NCBI RefSeq assembly: GCF_002135205.1
Contig: NZ_NEFZ01000001.1
Coordinates: forward strand, 682,001-746,000
DNA from: Acinetobacter sp. ANC 4204
GTDB lineage: Bacteria > Pseudomonadota > Gammaproteobacteria > Pseudomonadales > Moraxellaceae
Length of the DNA stretch: 64,000 bases
Reading direction: 5' to 3'
Below the pieces are notes generated by a model. It was not told the origin of the DNA and made no database searches. It was given only the letters and a program-made list of their open reading frames with translations. This document shows positions 11,276 to 21,274 of this stretch, piece by piece. The translations under genes and the position numbers were made by a program. The number at the start of each line of letters is the position of its first letter. Position 1 is the first letter of the stretch.

Positions 11276-13063
11276 TTAGCGATCCACGTCAGCCATAACG
11301 ACGTCAATTGTCGCTAAATAAATGATCAAGTCAGATACCAGACTGCCGTTAATCACAGAAGGCATTTGCTGTAAATGCGTGAAAGTTGGTGTACGAATAC
11401 GAGTACGGTAACTCATCGTTGACTTATCTGAAGTCAAGTAGTAGTTCGACGCACCTTTGACCACTTCCGCCATTACAGATGCTTCACCTGCAGGCATTAC
11501 AGGACCCCAAGATACGCTTAAGAAGTGCGTAATCAAGGTTTCAATGTCTTGTAAAGTCTTATCTTTCGGCGGTGGAACAGCCAATGGGTGATCTGCTTTA
11601 TATGCACCAGATGGCATGTTGTCTAAACATTGCTTCACGATTTTGAGAGATTCTTCAATTTCACGGAAGTGAACCATCACACGTGCATAAGCATCGCCTT
11701 CGTACTCAAGTGGCACATCGAAGTCGTAGTTTTCATAACCGCTATAAGGACGGTATTTACGAACATCAAAATCAATACCAGTTGCACGCAAACCTGTACC
11801 AGTCACACCCCAAGCCAATGCAGATTTCGCATCATATTGAGCTACGTTACGCGTACGACCCACAAACACAGAGTTTTTAAGTGCTGCTGTGTAGTATTCA
11901 TTCATACGTTTCGGCATCCAATCTAGGATTTCACGAATCAGATGCTGCCAGTTATTTGGCAAGTCATGCGCTGTACCACCGATACGGAACCATGCTGGGT
12001 GCATACGGTAACCAGTGATCGCTTCAATTGCGTCATATATTTTTTGACGATCCGCAAACATGTAGAAGACAGGTGTCATACCGCCGGCATCTTGAATTGC
12101 AGTACCGATGAACAATAAGTGGTTATTGATACGGAATAATTCAGACATCATGACACGGATACATTGCGCACGGTCAGGTACAGTAATACCCGCCATTTGC
12201 TCCACACCCATCACATAAGGCATATTTTGCGCACAACCACCCAAGTAATCCACACGGTCGGTATAAGGAATGAATGAATGCCAAGTTTGACGTTCGGACA
12301 TCTTTTCCACACCACGGTGGTGATAACCGATATCAGGCACACAGTCTTTCACTTCTTCACCATCCAACTGCAAGATTACACGGAAAGCACCGTGCGCAGA
12401 TGGGTGGTTAGGACCTAAGTTAAGGAACATGAAGTCTTCGTCGTCATTTCCACGTTTCATACCCCAATCTTCAGGTACGAAACGAAGGTGTTCCTGTTCA
12501 TAGTCCTGCTTCGCTTGGTTCTGCATATACGGTGTATATTCAGTAGCACGCGCAGAATACTCTTTACGAAGTGGATGACCTTCCCAGTATGTTGGCAACA
12601 AAATACGACGAAGCATTGGATGCCCTTCGAAATTGATCCCGAACATATCGTAAGCTTCACGCTCGTACCAGTTGGCATTTGGCCAAATGTTGGTTGCCGT
12701 TGGAAGATTTACATCATTTTCATTCAACGCAACTTTGATACGAATATCACTATTTCGCTCAAGCGATAACAAGTGATAGAACACAGTAAAGTCAGACGCA
12801 GGCAAACCGTCGCGGTGTGTACGTAAACGTTCATCTACCGCAGACAAGTCAAACAACATCACGTATGGACGTGACACTGTACGCAAGAACATTAAAACTT
12901 CTTGTACGCGCGCGCGCTCAACCCAGACTGTTGGAAAGTCTTCAAAAGTCGTTTGCACATAGAAGTTCTCACCAAATTTGGTTTTGAGCTCTTCTACAAT
13001 TGCAAATGCTGGGCGTGAATCAACTTGCGGTGATTCTGGCATAGCGTTTTCAGTTTCAGCCAT
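11276..13063 (-). CDS. nuoCD: NADH-quinone oxidoreductase fused subunit C/D
   Basis: Fused NuoC-NuoD protein of the connecting module, 595 aa, almost the length of E. coli NuoCD. Residues to about 185 form the NuoC (30 kDa) domain with [12 protein letters not shown] and HPLRKEY motifs. The remainder is the NuoD (49 kDa, hydrogenase-like) domain with [16 protein letters not shown] and the GGTAHDLP segment. The fused form is typical of Enterobacteria, Pseudomonas and Acinetobacter. It ends 14 bp before nuoE and is separated from nuoB by 86 bp, the longest gap inside this operon. Confidence 0.97.
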   Translation of the reverse strand: MAETENAMPESPQVDSRPAFAIVEELKTKFGENFYVQTTFEDFPTVWVERARVQEVLMFLRTVSRPYVMLFDLSAVDERLRTHRDGLPASDFTVFYHLLSLERNSDIRIKVALNENDVNLPTATNIWPNANWYEREAYDMFGINFEGHPMLRRILLPTYWEGHPLRKEYSARATEYTPYMQNQAKQDYEQEHLRFVPEDWGMKRGNDDEDFMFLNLGPNHPSAHGAFRVILQLDGEEVKDCVPDIGYHHRGVEKMSERQTWHSFIPYTDRVDYLGGCAQNMPYVMGVEQMAGITVPDRAQCIRVMMSELFRINNHLLFIGTAIQDAGGMTPVFYMFADRQKIYDAIEAITGYRMHPAWFRIGGTAHDLPNNWQHLIREILDWMPKRMNEYYTAALKNSVFVGRTRNVAQYDAKSALAWGVTGTGLRATGIDFDVRKYRPYSGYENYDFDVPLEYEGDAYARVMVHFREIEESLKIVKQCLDNMPSGAYKADHPLAVPPPKDKTLQDIETLITHFLSVSWGPVMPAGEASVMAEVVKGASNYYLTSDKSTMSYRTRIRTPTFTHLQQMPSVINGSLVSDLIIYLATIDVVMADVDR

Positions 13064-13149
13064 TGGCTTGGCTTCCTATTTAATACAAATTCATTCAACC
13101 TAAACGACAATTACACCCAAGCCGGGTGCATCAAAATTTATCGTTTAAA

Positions 13150-13827
13150 TTATTTAATTTCATCCATAGAGCGTAAGTTTTTCACTGCAATACGTTCAGC
13201 ATTCTTACGGTCACGTTCTGGCATCATCTTTGGCTTATATACTGGCTTAAGATCATCACCAATCACGGCAGAAAGTGGACGGCGCTCTAGTTGAATTTGG
13301 TCTTGTAACAACATTAATGCTTGGATTAATGCTTCTGGACGTGGTGGGCAACCTGGAATATAAACATCAACTGGGATGATTTTATCCACACCTTGTACAA
13401 CTGAATAAATATCGTACATACCGCCAGAGTTTGCACATGCGCCCATTGAAATAACCCACTTCGGTTCCAACATTTGTTCATATAAACGTTGAATAACTGG
13501 AGCCATTTTGACGAAACATGTACCTGCAACAATCATCAAATCCGCTTGACGAGGTGAAGCACGGATTACTTCGGCACCGAAACGCGACAAGTCATGCACG
13601 CCTGTCAAAGTCGTTGCATACTCTACGTAGCAGCAAGATGTACCAAAGTTAAACGGCCAAACTGAGTTCTTACGTCCCCAGTTCACTGCTGTATGTGCCA
13701 CGTCCTCTAAACGAGTCATGAACACATTTTTATTCACTTCTTCTTCAAGCGGATCCGTTACGATTTGACGCTCTTGAAGTGGATATTGATCAGCATCCGG
13801 ATTCGCACGGGTTAATGTATATTTCAT
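13150..13827 (-). CDS. nuoB: NADH-quinone oxidoreductase subunit B
   Basis: Carries the terminal 4Fe-4S cluster N2 that passes electrons to quinone; 225 aa. The ligands are the tandem Cys65-Cys66 ([10 protein letters not shown]), Cys131 (GACANSGG) and Cys160 ([11 protein letters not shown]), each two residues later than in the E. coli protein. The start lies 6 bp after the nuoA stop. Confidence 0.97.
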   Translation of the reverse strand: MKYTLTRANPDADQYPLQERQIVTDPLEEEVNKNVFMTRLEDVAHTAVNWGRKNSVWPFNFGTSCCYVEYATTLTGVHDLSRFGAEVIRASPRQADLMIVAGTCFVKMAPVIQRLYEQMLEPKWVISMGACANSGGMYDIYSVVQGVDKIIPVDVYIPGCPPRPEALIQALMLLQDQIQLERRPLSAVIGDDLKPVYKPKMMPERDRKNAERIAVKNLRSMDEIK

Positions 13828-13833
13828 CCCGAG

Positions 13834-14382
13834 TTACTCCTTGTCAGACGATTTAGCCGGTGATTTATCTTTCACACGACCAGATGATTGAGCTGGGATT
13901 TGACCCGTAGGATCCATAACCAACTCTTCAATTGAATTAAAGCGAGTGATTTCTGCAATGTTCATATTTGGAGAACCAACTTTAGGTTTAATCCCTGCTG
14001 CTTTACGCTTGTCTGAAGGCGACCAGTTAAGCGCACCAGTAGACAACTCATAAACCAAACCAACGAGTAAAACTAAAATAAATACTGCTGCTGTTGTAAA
14101 CCCAACCCAACCCACTTCACGAACAGAGTTCGCCCATGCGTAAAGGTAAAGCGCCTCTAAGTCGAATACGACGAAGAAGATAGCAACCAAATAGAACTTT
14201 GCTGATAGGCGGATACGTGCACCACCAGCACCAACCACACCTGATTCAAATTGCTCTTGCTTGGCACGGCCCCATGACTTACCCCCAAGGAGTAATGGAA
14301 CGGTCAGCATAAAGACGCAAAGAAATGTAACGCCGATCACGAAGGCAATAATTGCCCATTCGTATGGAGTAATGGCACTCAT
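13834..14382 (-). CDS. nuoA: NADH-quinone oxidoreductase subunit A
   Basis: First gene of the operon; a three-helix membrane subunit near the quinone chamber, 182 aa. The conserved core with FYLVAIFFVVFDLEALYLY is at about residues 62-80. The protein has a hydrophilic C-terminal extension of roughly 35-40 residues (ending RVKDKSPAKSSDKE) compared with E. coli NuoA (147 aa). The operon promoter should lie in the region just above 14382. Confidence 0.95.
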   Translation of the reverse strand: MSAITPYEWAIIAFVIGVTFLCVFMLTVPLLLGGKSWGRAKQEQFESGVVGAGGARIRLSAKFYLVAIFFVVFDLEALYLYAWANSVREVGWVGFTTAAVFILVLLVGLVYELSTGALNWSPSDKRKAAGIKPKVGSPNMNIAEITRFNSIEELVMDPTGQIPAQSSGRVKDKSPAKSSDKE

Positions 14383-14892
14383 GCGGGGATAACTCCTGGC
14401 AGGCCTAATTTATTAACAAAGAATGTATGTATTGGCCTTCAAATACACCAAACACAAAATTAATCCCGCCAATTGTACCCGATTGATGACGTAAGTTGCT
14501 AGCTTATAGATATTCGTCTTTAGGATGATTTCTCGTCGTTTTTTGAGATTTTTTCTATGCAAGCCCTTTTATTTTAAAACTGATCGTTTTCTTAAATAAA
14601 ACAGTACTATTCTATTATTTTTCTAAATTTTCATCTTACAGCTGGAATTCACAAACCTGTGGAAGCCCCTCAAATCATTTACACCATCTCTCTACACATG
14701 GCAGACCATCTACCAAAACGAGAAAAATCAACCGAACCAACCGTTTTTTTATTCATCAAACATAGATAAAAGCAAATTAAGTCACTCATAATTTTTGTGT
14801 TTATTTGCAAATCAAATCAATCAATAGATGCACTCAGCTTTTTCTTATGCTATTGATATAAATAACCAACAACAAAGAATAAGGAGCACCGA
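14383..14892. promoter_or_regulatory. Divergent intergenic region of the nuo operon and a small gene
   Basis: A 510-bp AT-rich gap between nuoA (minus) and the 118-aa gene (plus). It must hold the promoter for the twelve-gene nuo operon on the minus strand and one for the small gene on the plus strand. I see no tRNA, hairpin terminator or convincing open frame. A clear Shine-Dalgarno AAGGAG sits at 14881-14886, before the ATG at 14893. Confidence 0.5.
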
Positions 14893-15249
14893 ATGAGCCT
14901 AGAATTCACCCATAAACCTAATTATTTTTTATTTGCCCAGTTGCTTATTCGCCATGTTGAAAACTATGTCCGTAAACACCCCGATGCCAATAATGCTATT
15001 TTTGATTTACGCGACATTTATGAACTTTTTCGTCAAGACAAAGCTTCAGCTACCACCAATCTCGATGGCATTATGAATATTGTAGATGAATACAAAATTG
15101 AAACGATCAATGGTGACCAAAAGCTCATTAGCCGCTATGGCATAGATATACAAAACAATTCTCTGCTGATTGACTTTAATGCCAGTGCGCTTGAAAGCCT
15201 AAAGCAAGGCAAGCAAATTATTTCTCCTGATGCCACTATTCAAGAATAA
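14893..15249 (+). CDS. Conserved hypothetical protein, 118 aa
   Basis: I do not recognise a named family. The protein is soluble, with no signal peptide or membrane segment. It begins with a helical part (HKPNYFLFAQLLIRHVENYV), then alternates short charged and hydrophobic stretches. It is preceded by a good ribosome binding site (AAGGAG, 6-base spacing) and followed by a strong hairpin terminator, so it looks like a genuine single-gene transcription unit. Its terminator is shared with convergent bfmS. A regulatory or adaptor role would be a guess. Confidence 0.7.
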   Translation: MSLEFTHKPNYFLFAQLLIRHVENYVRKHPDANNAIFDLRDIYELFRQDKASATTNLDGIMNIVDEYKIETINGDQKLISRYGIDIQNNSLLIDFNASALESLKQGKQIISPDATIQE

Positions 15250-15260
15250 AAAAATAATGA

Positions 15261-15291
15261 AAAAAAAGCACCGAACCTCGGTGCTTTTTCA
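15261..15291. terminator. Bidirectional rho-independent terminator
   Basis: Perfect 7-bp stem GCACCGA / TCGGTGC with loop ACC, flanked by an A-run on the left and a T-run on the right. It can stop transcription of the 118-aa gene (plus) and of bfmS (minus). Confidence 0.9.
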
Positions 15292-15304
15292 TACCACATA
15301 AAAA

Positions 15305-16969
15305 TTAGTTTTTGGTGTCTGTGTTTTCTTTGACATTATATTTCTTTTTAGACTTACTAAAACGATGTGCTGGCCATGTCATGGTAAAACGCGCGCCCCC
15401 TAAACTTGGACTTTGATCAACCATTACACGCCCACCAAACCAGTAAGCAATACGACTCACAATTGAAAGCCCCAAACCATAACCACCAGATGCACGAGTC
15501 CGACTATCATCTAAACGAGCAAATGCCTCAAAAACACGCTCACGCTCATCTTCGGGAATACCTGGCCCATCGTCTTCCACACAGACATAAGCCATCCCAT
15601 TTTCATTTATACCACCACTCACCAACACCTGATGGTCACCATAACGTACGGCATTGCCGACTAAGTTTTGTACTACACGATGTAAGTAACGACGTTCAGC
15701 TTCAACCTGTAACGTTAAAGGTGGTGCATTTAAGTTGATTTCCTTTTGAGTCTTTAAGGCTTCAGTCTCTACCACCACCTGATCCAACACTTCAAACAAG
15801 ACAATATTTTCAATATCGAGTGATGGCGTACCTTGCTCTAATTTGGCATAAGTCATAATTTCATCAATTAAAGTATTTAAGGCCTCAATATCTTTATCAA
15901 TCATATCAACTTGCTGCAGGCGGTATTCATAATCGTCTTCTTCCGCCAACATTTCCATCCCAAAACGGATGCGCGCAACAGGCGTACGAAGCTCATGGGA
16001 TACGGCACGCATGAGTTCACGCTGTGCTTCAATCAAACGCTGAATGTGATCGGACATGCTGTTATAACTATTCGCCAGACTCGCCATTTCGTCTTTACCA
16101 TCGACAGGCAAACGTAAAGTCATATCCCCTGCTTTCATACGGTTCAAACCATAATTAACCTCTCGCAACTTACGTTGCATAGGCACTAGCAAACCATATA
16201 CCCCTAAACTGAGCACAAACAAACTTAATAAGGTAATCCCTGCTGCAAGCTGAAATGGCATCCAGTTGAAAATAGGTACAGGCCCAAGCACCAACACTTT
16301 ATTCGGTGAACTTGGCAAAGGAGGAGAAACAATAGAAATGGTTGTACCGCGCACGGAAGCGCTATCGCGATATAAGATCACACTATGATCTAAACGCAAT
16401 CGACCAATTTGCTCAGACTCAAGCGCAAGATTTTGCACTTCTTCAATATGTACAGGATAAGAGAAATACTTTTGTATTTTCGCTAAATACTCTTCCTCTT
16501 GACCTGGGTAATAGACCAAATAATCAAGAATAAAAATCGGGAGTGCTTTCATTTGCAACTCCCCAATTTTATCTACCTTAATATAGAGTAAATGATTTGG
16601 GTCATCTTTTAGACCAAGAATCAGATACGCAACTTGCGTTTGCGCATCATAACGTACAGCGGCTTTACGCTCACTAATCCGTTTAGTCTCTGCTCGAGTT
16701 AAATTAACTTTACTTGCAGGAATCATATTAATGGGCAGTTCAAGCAGATCAGACGCATCTGAAATCCAGTCTGCTTTTTGCTGCGCGTTGGTTTGACGAG
16801 ATACACCTTCACTAATAATAAAGGAAATCCCATCTGTTAATGATTCGCGATATTCTTGCACTCGCTGATAATTAATAATTTGCACAAGCAAATACGCCAT
16901 GAGAGCTACGATAGCAACCAGCACGACTAACCCTGCATAGATACGCAAGAATATACTGTGTTTGAACAC
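15305..16969 (-). CDS. bfmS: Sensor histidine kinase BfmS
   Basis: Membrane sensor kinase paired with BfmR; in Acinetobacter this system controls biofilm, envelope and virulence traits. The 554-aa protein has a first transmembrane helix at about 10-33, a periplasmic domain to about 238, a second helix at about 239-263, HAMP to about 316, the phospho-acceptor His325 in RAVSHELRTPVAR, and an ATPase domain with N-box NLVGNAVRYGD, G1 DDGPGIP and G2 GGYGLGLSIV. It lies 36 bp after bfmR. Residues beyond 540 are a Lys-rich, poorly conserved tail. Confidence 0.95.
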   Translation of the reverse strand: MFKHSIFLRIYAGLVVLVAIVALMAYLLVQIINYQRVQEYRESLTDGISFIISEGVSRQTNAQQKADWISDASDLLELPINMIPASKVNLTRAETKRISERKAAVRYDAQTQVAYLILGLKDDPNHLLYIKVDKIGELQMKALPIFILDYLVYYPGQEEEYLAKIQKYFSYPVHIEEVQNLALESEQIGRLRLDHSVILYRDSASVRGTTISIVSPPLPSSPNKVLVLGPVPIFNWMPFQLAAGITLLSLFVLSLGVYGLLVPMQRKLREVNYGLNRMKAGDMTLRLPVDGKDEMASLANSYNSMSDHIQRLIEAQRELMRAVSHELRTPVARIRFGMEMLAEEDDYEYRLQQVDMIDKDIEALNTLIDEIMTYAKLEQGTPSLDIENIVLFEVLDQVVVETEALKTQKEINLNAPPLTLQVEAERRYLHRVVQNLVGNAVRYGDHQVLVSGGINENGMAYVCVEDDGPGIPEDERERVFEAFARLDDSRTRASGGYGLGLSIVSRIAYWFGGRVMVDQSPSLGGARFTMTWPAHRFSKSKKKYNVKENTDTKN

Positions 16970-17005
16970 TAAAAATGTCCCACTTTAACGAATCAAATAG
17001 ATGAC

Positions 17006-17722
17006 TTAGATACCATTGGTTTCTTTAACAAATAAATAGCCTTTGCTACGTACCGTTTTAATACGTTTTGGATTTTCAGGATCATCGCCAATTTTTGGAC
17101 GAATACGTGAAATACGTACATCAATTGAACGGTCCTGACCATCATATTCAATACCGCGTAAACGCTCAAAAATATCTTCACGCGATAAGATACGACCAGC
17201 ATTTGAAGCAAGTAACCACAATAAATCATATTCAGCACTGGTGAAGTCAACCAATTCACCATTTAAAGTCACTGAGCGACCACCGTTGTCGATCACCAGA
17301 TCATCAAATTCAATGCGCTGCGCAACTTCATCTTCTGGCGCCTTGTCGGTACGACGTAATAATGCACGGATACGTGCAAGTAAAACGCGTGGCTGAACTG
17401 GTTTTGCCACATAGTCATCTGCACCCATTTCCAGACCAAGCACTTGATCCATATCTTCTGTACGTGCAGTCAACATCAAAATCGGTTGATGGTAATGTGG
17501 ACGAACTTCACGACAAATCGTTAAGCCATCAGCACCTGGAAGCATGACATCTAGCACCACCATATCGGGTTGTTCTGCAATAATACGGCGAATGGCACGG
17601 TTACCATCGGGCTCTACCCCAACCTCAAGACCATTACGAATCAGGTATTCTTGAGTTAAGCGAGCTAGACGCTCATCGTCTTCTACGATTAAAATTTTTG
17701 GTAACTTTTCTTCTTGGCTCAT
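17006..17722 (-). CDS. bfmR: Response regulator BfmR (OmpR family)
   Basis: DNA-binding response regulator of the BfmRS system, 238 aa. The receiver domain has the acidic pair in VEDDERLA, the phosphorylation site Asp58 (VVLDVMLPGADG) and the conserved Lys in YVAKPVQPR. The C-terminal winged helix (about 135-235) contains DRSIDVRISRIRPKIGDD and the usual VRSKGYLF wing. It is transcribed before bfmS from the region above 17722, divergent from nrdA. Confidence 0.96.
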   Translation of the reverse strand: MSQEEKLPKILIVEDDERLARLTQEYLIRNGLEVGVEPDGNRAIRRIIAEQPDMVVLDVMLPGADGLTICREVRPHYHQPILMLTARTEDMDQVLGLEMGADDYVAKPVQPRVLLARIRALLRRTDKAPEDEVAQRIEFDDLVIDNGGRSVTLNGELVDFTSAEYDLLWLLASNAGRILSREDIFERLRGIEYDGQDRSIDVRISRIRPKIGDDPENPKRIKTVRSKGYLFVKETNGI

Positions 17723-17804
17723 GGAGTGCCCCTTTATTTTGACGACTTAACGTATCCTTTAAAATCCAAGGGATACGCTCTGATATAGTTTGCAATATAC
17801 ACAC

Positions 17805-17819
17805 GTTTACATTGTAAAC
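17805..17819. promoter_or_regulatory. Palindrome GTTTAC-N3-GTAAAC upstream of bfmR
   Basis: A perfect 6-bp inverted repeat, 83 bp above the bfmR start codon. It could be an operator, for example for autoregulation by a dimeric BfmR, but the link is inference. Confidence 0.35.
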
Positions 17820-18013
17820 AAGATCTTGTTCACCAAACTGATACATCAAAGTAGCATTTTGTTATACATTTTTTTAAGCACAAAATAAGCACTTTCTCGC
17901 GTTTGCTCTATATCCAACCAAAGCAAAGAAACGTTTCTTTACAAATTGATGTTTTTTCACGCCAAACCACTGCTTTCAACCGTTTATTTCTACTCCGCAC
18001 ATCTCTTTTTCAC

Positions 18014-18022
18014 TTATCCACA
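18014..18022 (+). promoter_or_regulatory. Consensus DnaA box TTATCCACA upstream of nrdA
   Basis: An exact match to the strong DnaA box, about 300 bp upstream of nrdA. E. coli nrdAB is known to be controlled by DnaA boxes, so the location is meaningful, but a single 9-mer can also occur by chance. Confidence 0.45.
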
Positions 18023-18190
18023 ATGTTATCTATAAGTACTTAAACCGAGCTTTGTTATGCTATCGCCTTGTCTAATAAGGCTTAATACAAGAATCATAAA
18101 AAAGGGATTTTTTTAGCGACCATTTCAATACAAGAGCAATCGAAATTTTTAATAAAATGTCAATATTGATCTACCCCGAATTTTCCCGTA

Positions 18191-18231
18191 TCTTGTGTTC
18201 AATTAATTTTTAAACCACTAGGTCTTGTGTT
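18191..18231 (+). promoter_or_regulatory. Direct repeat TCTTGTGTT x2, candidate paired NrdR-type boxes
   Basis: The 9-mer occurs at 18191-18199 and again at 18223-18231, exactly 32 bp apart (three helical turns). Its reverse complement AACACAAGA resembles the ACAC-start of NrdR boxes, which occur as pairs at this spacing before ribonucleotide reductase operons. The assignment is an inference from spacing and place. Confidence 0.4.
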
Positions 18232-18318
18232 TAAACCTCAAACACTGTGGCATAAAAATTGCCCAGTTCAAATGGTCCATAGACATAAAAATAGATGACA
18301 AAATGGAGCTATGCTAGC

Positions 18319-21150
18319 ATGAGCGTATCAAATTCAACCCCTGGTCAAATTCAGGTGATTAAACGCACTGGAGATGTTGCCAGCTTTGACGCAGAAAAAA
18401 TCTCTGTTGCTATTGGTAAAGCATTTTTAGCTGTTGAGGGTCAACAAAGTGCTGACTCAAGCCGCATCCACGATCGTATTTCACAACTTACCGAGATGGT
18501 ATTAAATACATTTACGCGTCGCTTACCTTCTGGCGGTACAATCCACATCGAAGAAATCCAAGACCAAGTTGAACTTGCGCTAATGCGTACAGGTGAACAG
18601 AAAGTTGCTCGCGCGTATGTCATCTACCGCGATCAACGTGCTGACGCACGTAAACAAGCAGGTGAAAACCATCACCCAACACTACAAATCACTGACGCCA
18701 ATGGTCAGCTTCAACCGCTTGACATGCGTAAGCTTGAAGCAACAGTAACCAAAGCGGCTGAAGGTTTAGAAGGCATTAATGTTCAAGCGATCATCGACGA
18801 AACCATTAAAAACCTCTACAACGGTGTAAAAGCGTCTGACATCGCAACGACGATGATGATGGCTACACGTACACGTATCGAACAAGAACCAAACTATACC
18901 TATGTCACGGCTCGCTTACTGCGTGATGAATTGGTTGCAACAGGTTTAACGTTCCTTGGCTTGTCTGAAGACACAGCTGAAGGCGATGCTTTAGAAACCT
19001 TCCTGAAGAAAGGTATTGCATTAGACCTCCTTTCACCAGAGCTACTTAACTTTGACCTTGCAAAATTGGCAGCAGCGATTCAACCAGAACGTTCAAACCA
19101 ATTTACTTACTTAGGTTTACAGACTTTATTTGATCGTTACTTCATCCACTCAGATGGCGTACGTTTCGAATTACCACAATTATTCTTCATGCGCGTTTCG
19201 ATGGGTCTTTCACTCAACGAAGCAAATCGTGAAGAACGTGCAATCGAATTCTATAACTTACTCTCTAGCTTCGATTACATGGCATCTACGCCTACTCTGT
19301 TTAACTCAGGTACGCTACGTCCACAGTTGTCTAGCTGTTACTTGACTACGATTGATGATGACCTGTATGACATTTATGGCGCTATGCGTGATAACGCAAT
19401 GCTATCTAAATGGGCAGGCGGTCTAGGTAATGACTGGACGCCAGTTCGTGCCTTGAACTCGTATATCAAAGGGACAAACGGTAAGTCACAAGGTGTCGTT
19501 CCATTCCTTAAAGTGGCGAACGATACTGCTGTTGCGGTAAACCAAGGTGGTAAACGTAAAGGTGCAGTCTGTGCATACCTTGAAACTTGGCACTTAGACA
19601 TCGAAGAGTTCCTAGAGCTACGTAAAAACACTGGTGATGACCGTCGCCGTACGCATGACATGAACACAGCAAACTGGGTTCCTGACTTATTTATGCAACG
19701 TGTTTTTGAAGATGCAGAATGGACACTGTTCACGCCGTCTGAAACACCAGACCTACACGACTTAACAGGTGCAGAATTCGCTGAGCGTTATGCACACTAT
19801 GAAGCAATTGCAAAAGAAACAAACATGTTGCACAAGAAAATCCGTGCAAAAGATTTGTGGCGCAAAATGCTGTCGATGTTGTTTGAAACTGGTCACCCGT
19901 GGATCACATTCAAAGACGTATGTAACTTACGTTCACCACAACAACACGTTGGTGTAGTTCACTCTTCTAACTTGTGTACAGAAATCACATTAAACACAAG
20001 CAAAGATGAAATCGCGGTATGTAACTTAGGTTCGATCAACCTTGTACAACACGTTCAAGGTGGTGTGTTAGACCGTGAAAAGCTTGCACGTACAGTAAAA
20101 ACAGCGGTTCGTATGCTCGATAATGTAATCGACATTAACTACTATGCAGTTCCTCAAGCGAAAAACTCAAACTTGAAACACCGCCCAGTGGGTATGGGTA
20201 TCATGGGCTTCCAAGATGCGCTATATGAAATGCAACTGGCTTATGGTTCTGATGCCGCAGTAGACTTTGCTGATGAGTCGATGGAAGTGATCAGCTACTA
20301 TGCGATCCAAACATCAAGCGATCTCGCACTTGAGCGCGGCACTTACGAGACATTTAAAGGTTCACTGTGGGATCAAGGGATTCTACCAATTGACTCACTT
20401 GACCTTGTTGCAAAATCACGCCCTGAGCGTATGTTTGAAGTTGACCGTACTCAACGTTTGGACTGGGACACTTTACGTGCCAAAGTTCAAAAAGATGGTA
20501 TGCGTAACTCAAACGTGATGGCCATTGCACCGACTGCAACCATTTCAAACATTTGTGGTGTTTCTCAGTCGATTGAACCAACATTCCAAAACTTATATGT
20601 AAAATCTAACCTATCAGGTGAGTTCACTGTGATCAACCCGTACCTCGTACGTGCGTTGAAAGACCGTGGTTTGTGGGATTCTGTGATGGTCAATGACCTG
20701 AAACACTTCGAGGGTTCAGTTCAGAAAATTTCGCGTATTCCTGAAGAGCTTAAAGCGATCTTCGCGACTGCGTTTGAAGTTGAGCCACGCTGGATTGTGG
20801 ATGCTGCATCACGTCGTCAAAAATGGATTGACCAAGCACAATCTCTAAACCTTTACATCTCTGGTGCAAACGGTAAGAAACTTGACTTGACCTATAAAAT
20901 GGCTTGGTTGCGCGGTTTAAAAACGACGTATTACCTCCGTGCTTTAGGTGCAACATCTGCCGAAAAATCAACCATTAACACAGGTGCATTGAATGCAGTA
21001 AAACCTGCAACTGTAACGGCAGCGCCTGTTGCAGCAGTTGCTCAGGAAGTTAAACCAGAAGTGGTTGCTGAAGATGAAGGCTTCGGTCAAGCAGCTCCAG
21101 TGCCAATGGCATGTTCAATTGACAATCCAGACTGTGAGGCTTGTCAGTAA
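18319..21150 (+). CDS. nrdA: Ribonucleoside-diphosphate reductase class Ia, alpha subunit
   Basis: Reduces ribonucleotides to deoxyribonucleotides together with NrdB. An upstream ATG at 18295 is in frame, but the ATG at 18319 is preferred because GGAG at 18305-18308 precedes it at good spacing; this gives 943 aa. The N-terminus shows two ATP-cone-like segments (first from IQVIKRTGDVASFD, second from LQITDANGQLQPLDMRK), as in the Pseudomonas enzyme. The thiyl and redox cysteines lie in NLCTEITLN and LSSCYLTTIDDD, and the C-terminal shuttle pair is CEAC at the very end. An Ala/Val/Pro-rich linker precedes that tail. Confidence 0.95.
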   Translation: MSVSNSTPGQIQVIKRTGDVASFDAEKISVAIGKAFLAVEGQQSADSSRIHDRISQLTEMVLNTFTRRLPSGGTIHIEEIQDQVELALMRTGEQKVARAYVIYRDQRADARKQAGENHHPTLQITDANGQLQPLDMRKLEATVTKAAEGLEGINVQAIIDETIKNLYNGVKASDIATTMMMATRTRIEQEPNYTYVTARLLRDELVATGLTFLGLSEDTAEGDALETFLKKGIALDLLSPELLNFDLAKLAAAIQPERSNQFTYLGLQTLFDRYFIHSDGVRFELPQLFFMRVSMGLSLNEANREERAIEFYNLLSSFDYMASTPTLFNSGTLRPQLSSCYLTTIDDDLYDIYGAMRDNAMLSKWAGGLGNDWTPVRALNSYIKGTNGKSQGVVPFLKVANDTAVAVNQGGKRKGAVCAYLETWHLDIEEFLELRKNTGDDRRRTHDMNTANWVPDLFMQRVFEDAEWTLFTPSETPDLHDLTGAEFAERYAHYEAIAKETNMLHKKIRAKDLWRKMLSMLFETGHPWITFKDVCNLRSPQQHVGVVHSSNLCTEITLNTSKDEIAVCNLGSINLVQHVQGGVLDREKLARTVKTAVRMLDNVIDINYYAVPQAKNSNLKHRPVGMGIMGFQDALYEMQLAYGSDAAVDFADESMEVISYYAIQTSSDLALERGTYETFKGSLWDQGILPIDSLDLVAKSRPERMFEVDRTQRLDWDTLRAKVQKDGMRNSNVMAIAPTATISNICGVSQSIEPTFQNLYVKSNLSGEFTVINPYLVRALKDRGLWDSVMVNDLKHFEGSVQKISRIPEELKAIFATAFEVEPRWIVDAASRRQKWIDQAQSLNLYISGANGKKLDLTYKMAWLRGLKTTYYLRALGATSAEKSTINTGALNAVKPATVTAAPVAAVAQEVKPEVVAEDEGFGQAAPVPMACSIDNPDCEACQ

Positions 21151-21154
21151 TAAC

Positions 21155-21241
21155 CTCCCCTAACCCCTCCTAAAAGGAGGGGAATTACACCAAACTTATT
21201 GAGGTGTAAAGTCCCTCTTTTATAAAGAGGGATTTAGGGAG
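21155..21241. repeat. Compound palindrome: three hairpins inside outer inverted arms
   Basis: Immediately after the nrdA stop. Outer arms are CTCCCCTAA and TTTAGGGAG. Inside are three consecutive hairpins: CCCCTCC/GGAGGGG, TTACACC/GGTGTAA and CCCTCTTT/AAAGAGGG. It resembles a dispersed palindromic intergenic repeat; I see no second copy in this window. It may act as a partial terminator or mRNA stabiliser between nrdA and nrdB. Confidence 0.6.
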
Positions 21242-21274
21242 ATTAAAAAGTTAAAGATACCCAAGGAAATTACC

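Larger units (their letters stand above)
17723..18318. promoter_or_regulatory. Divergent bfmRS / nrdA regulatory region
   Basis: A roughly 600-bp gap with no credible gene. It holds the bfmRS promoter on the minus strand and the nrdA promoter on the plus strand. Recognisable elements, listed separately, are a palindrome near bfmR, a consensus DnaA box and a 9-bp direct repeat spaced 32 bp. Confidence 0.6.

Noticed and set aside
18295..18318. Earlier start for nrdA giving eight more residues
   Set aside because: No Shine-Dalgarno precedes it, whereas GGAG stands at good distance from the ATG at 18319.
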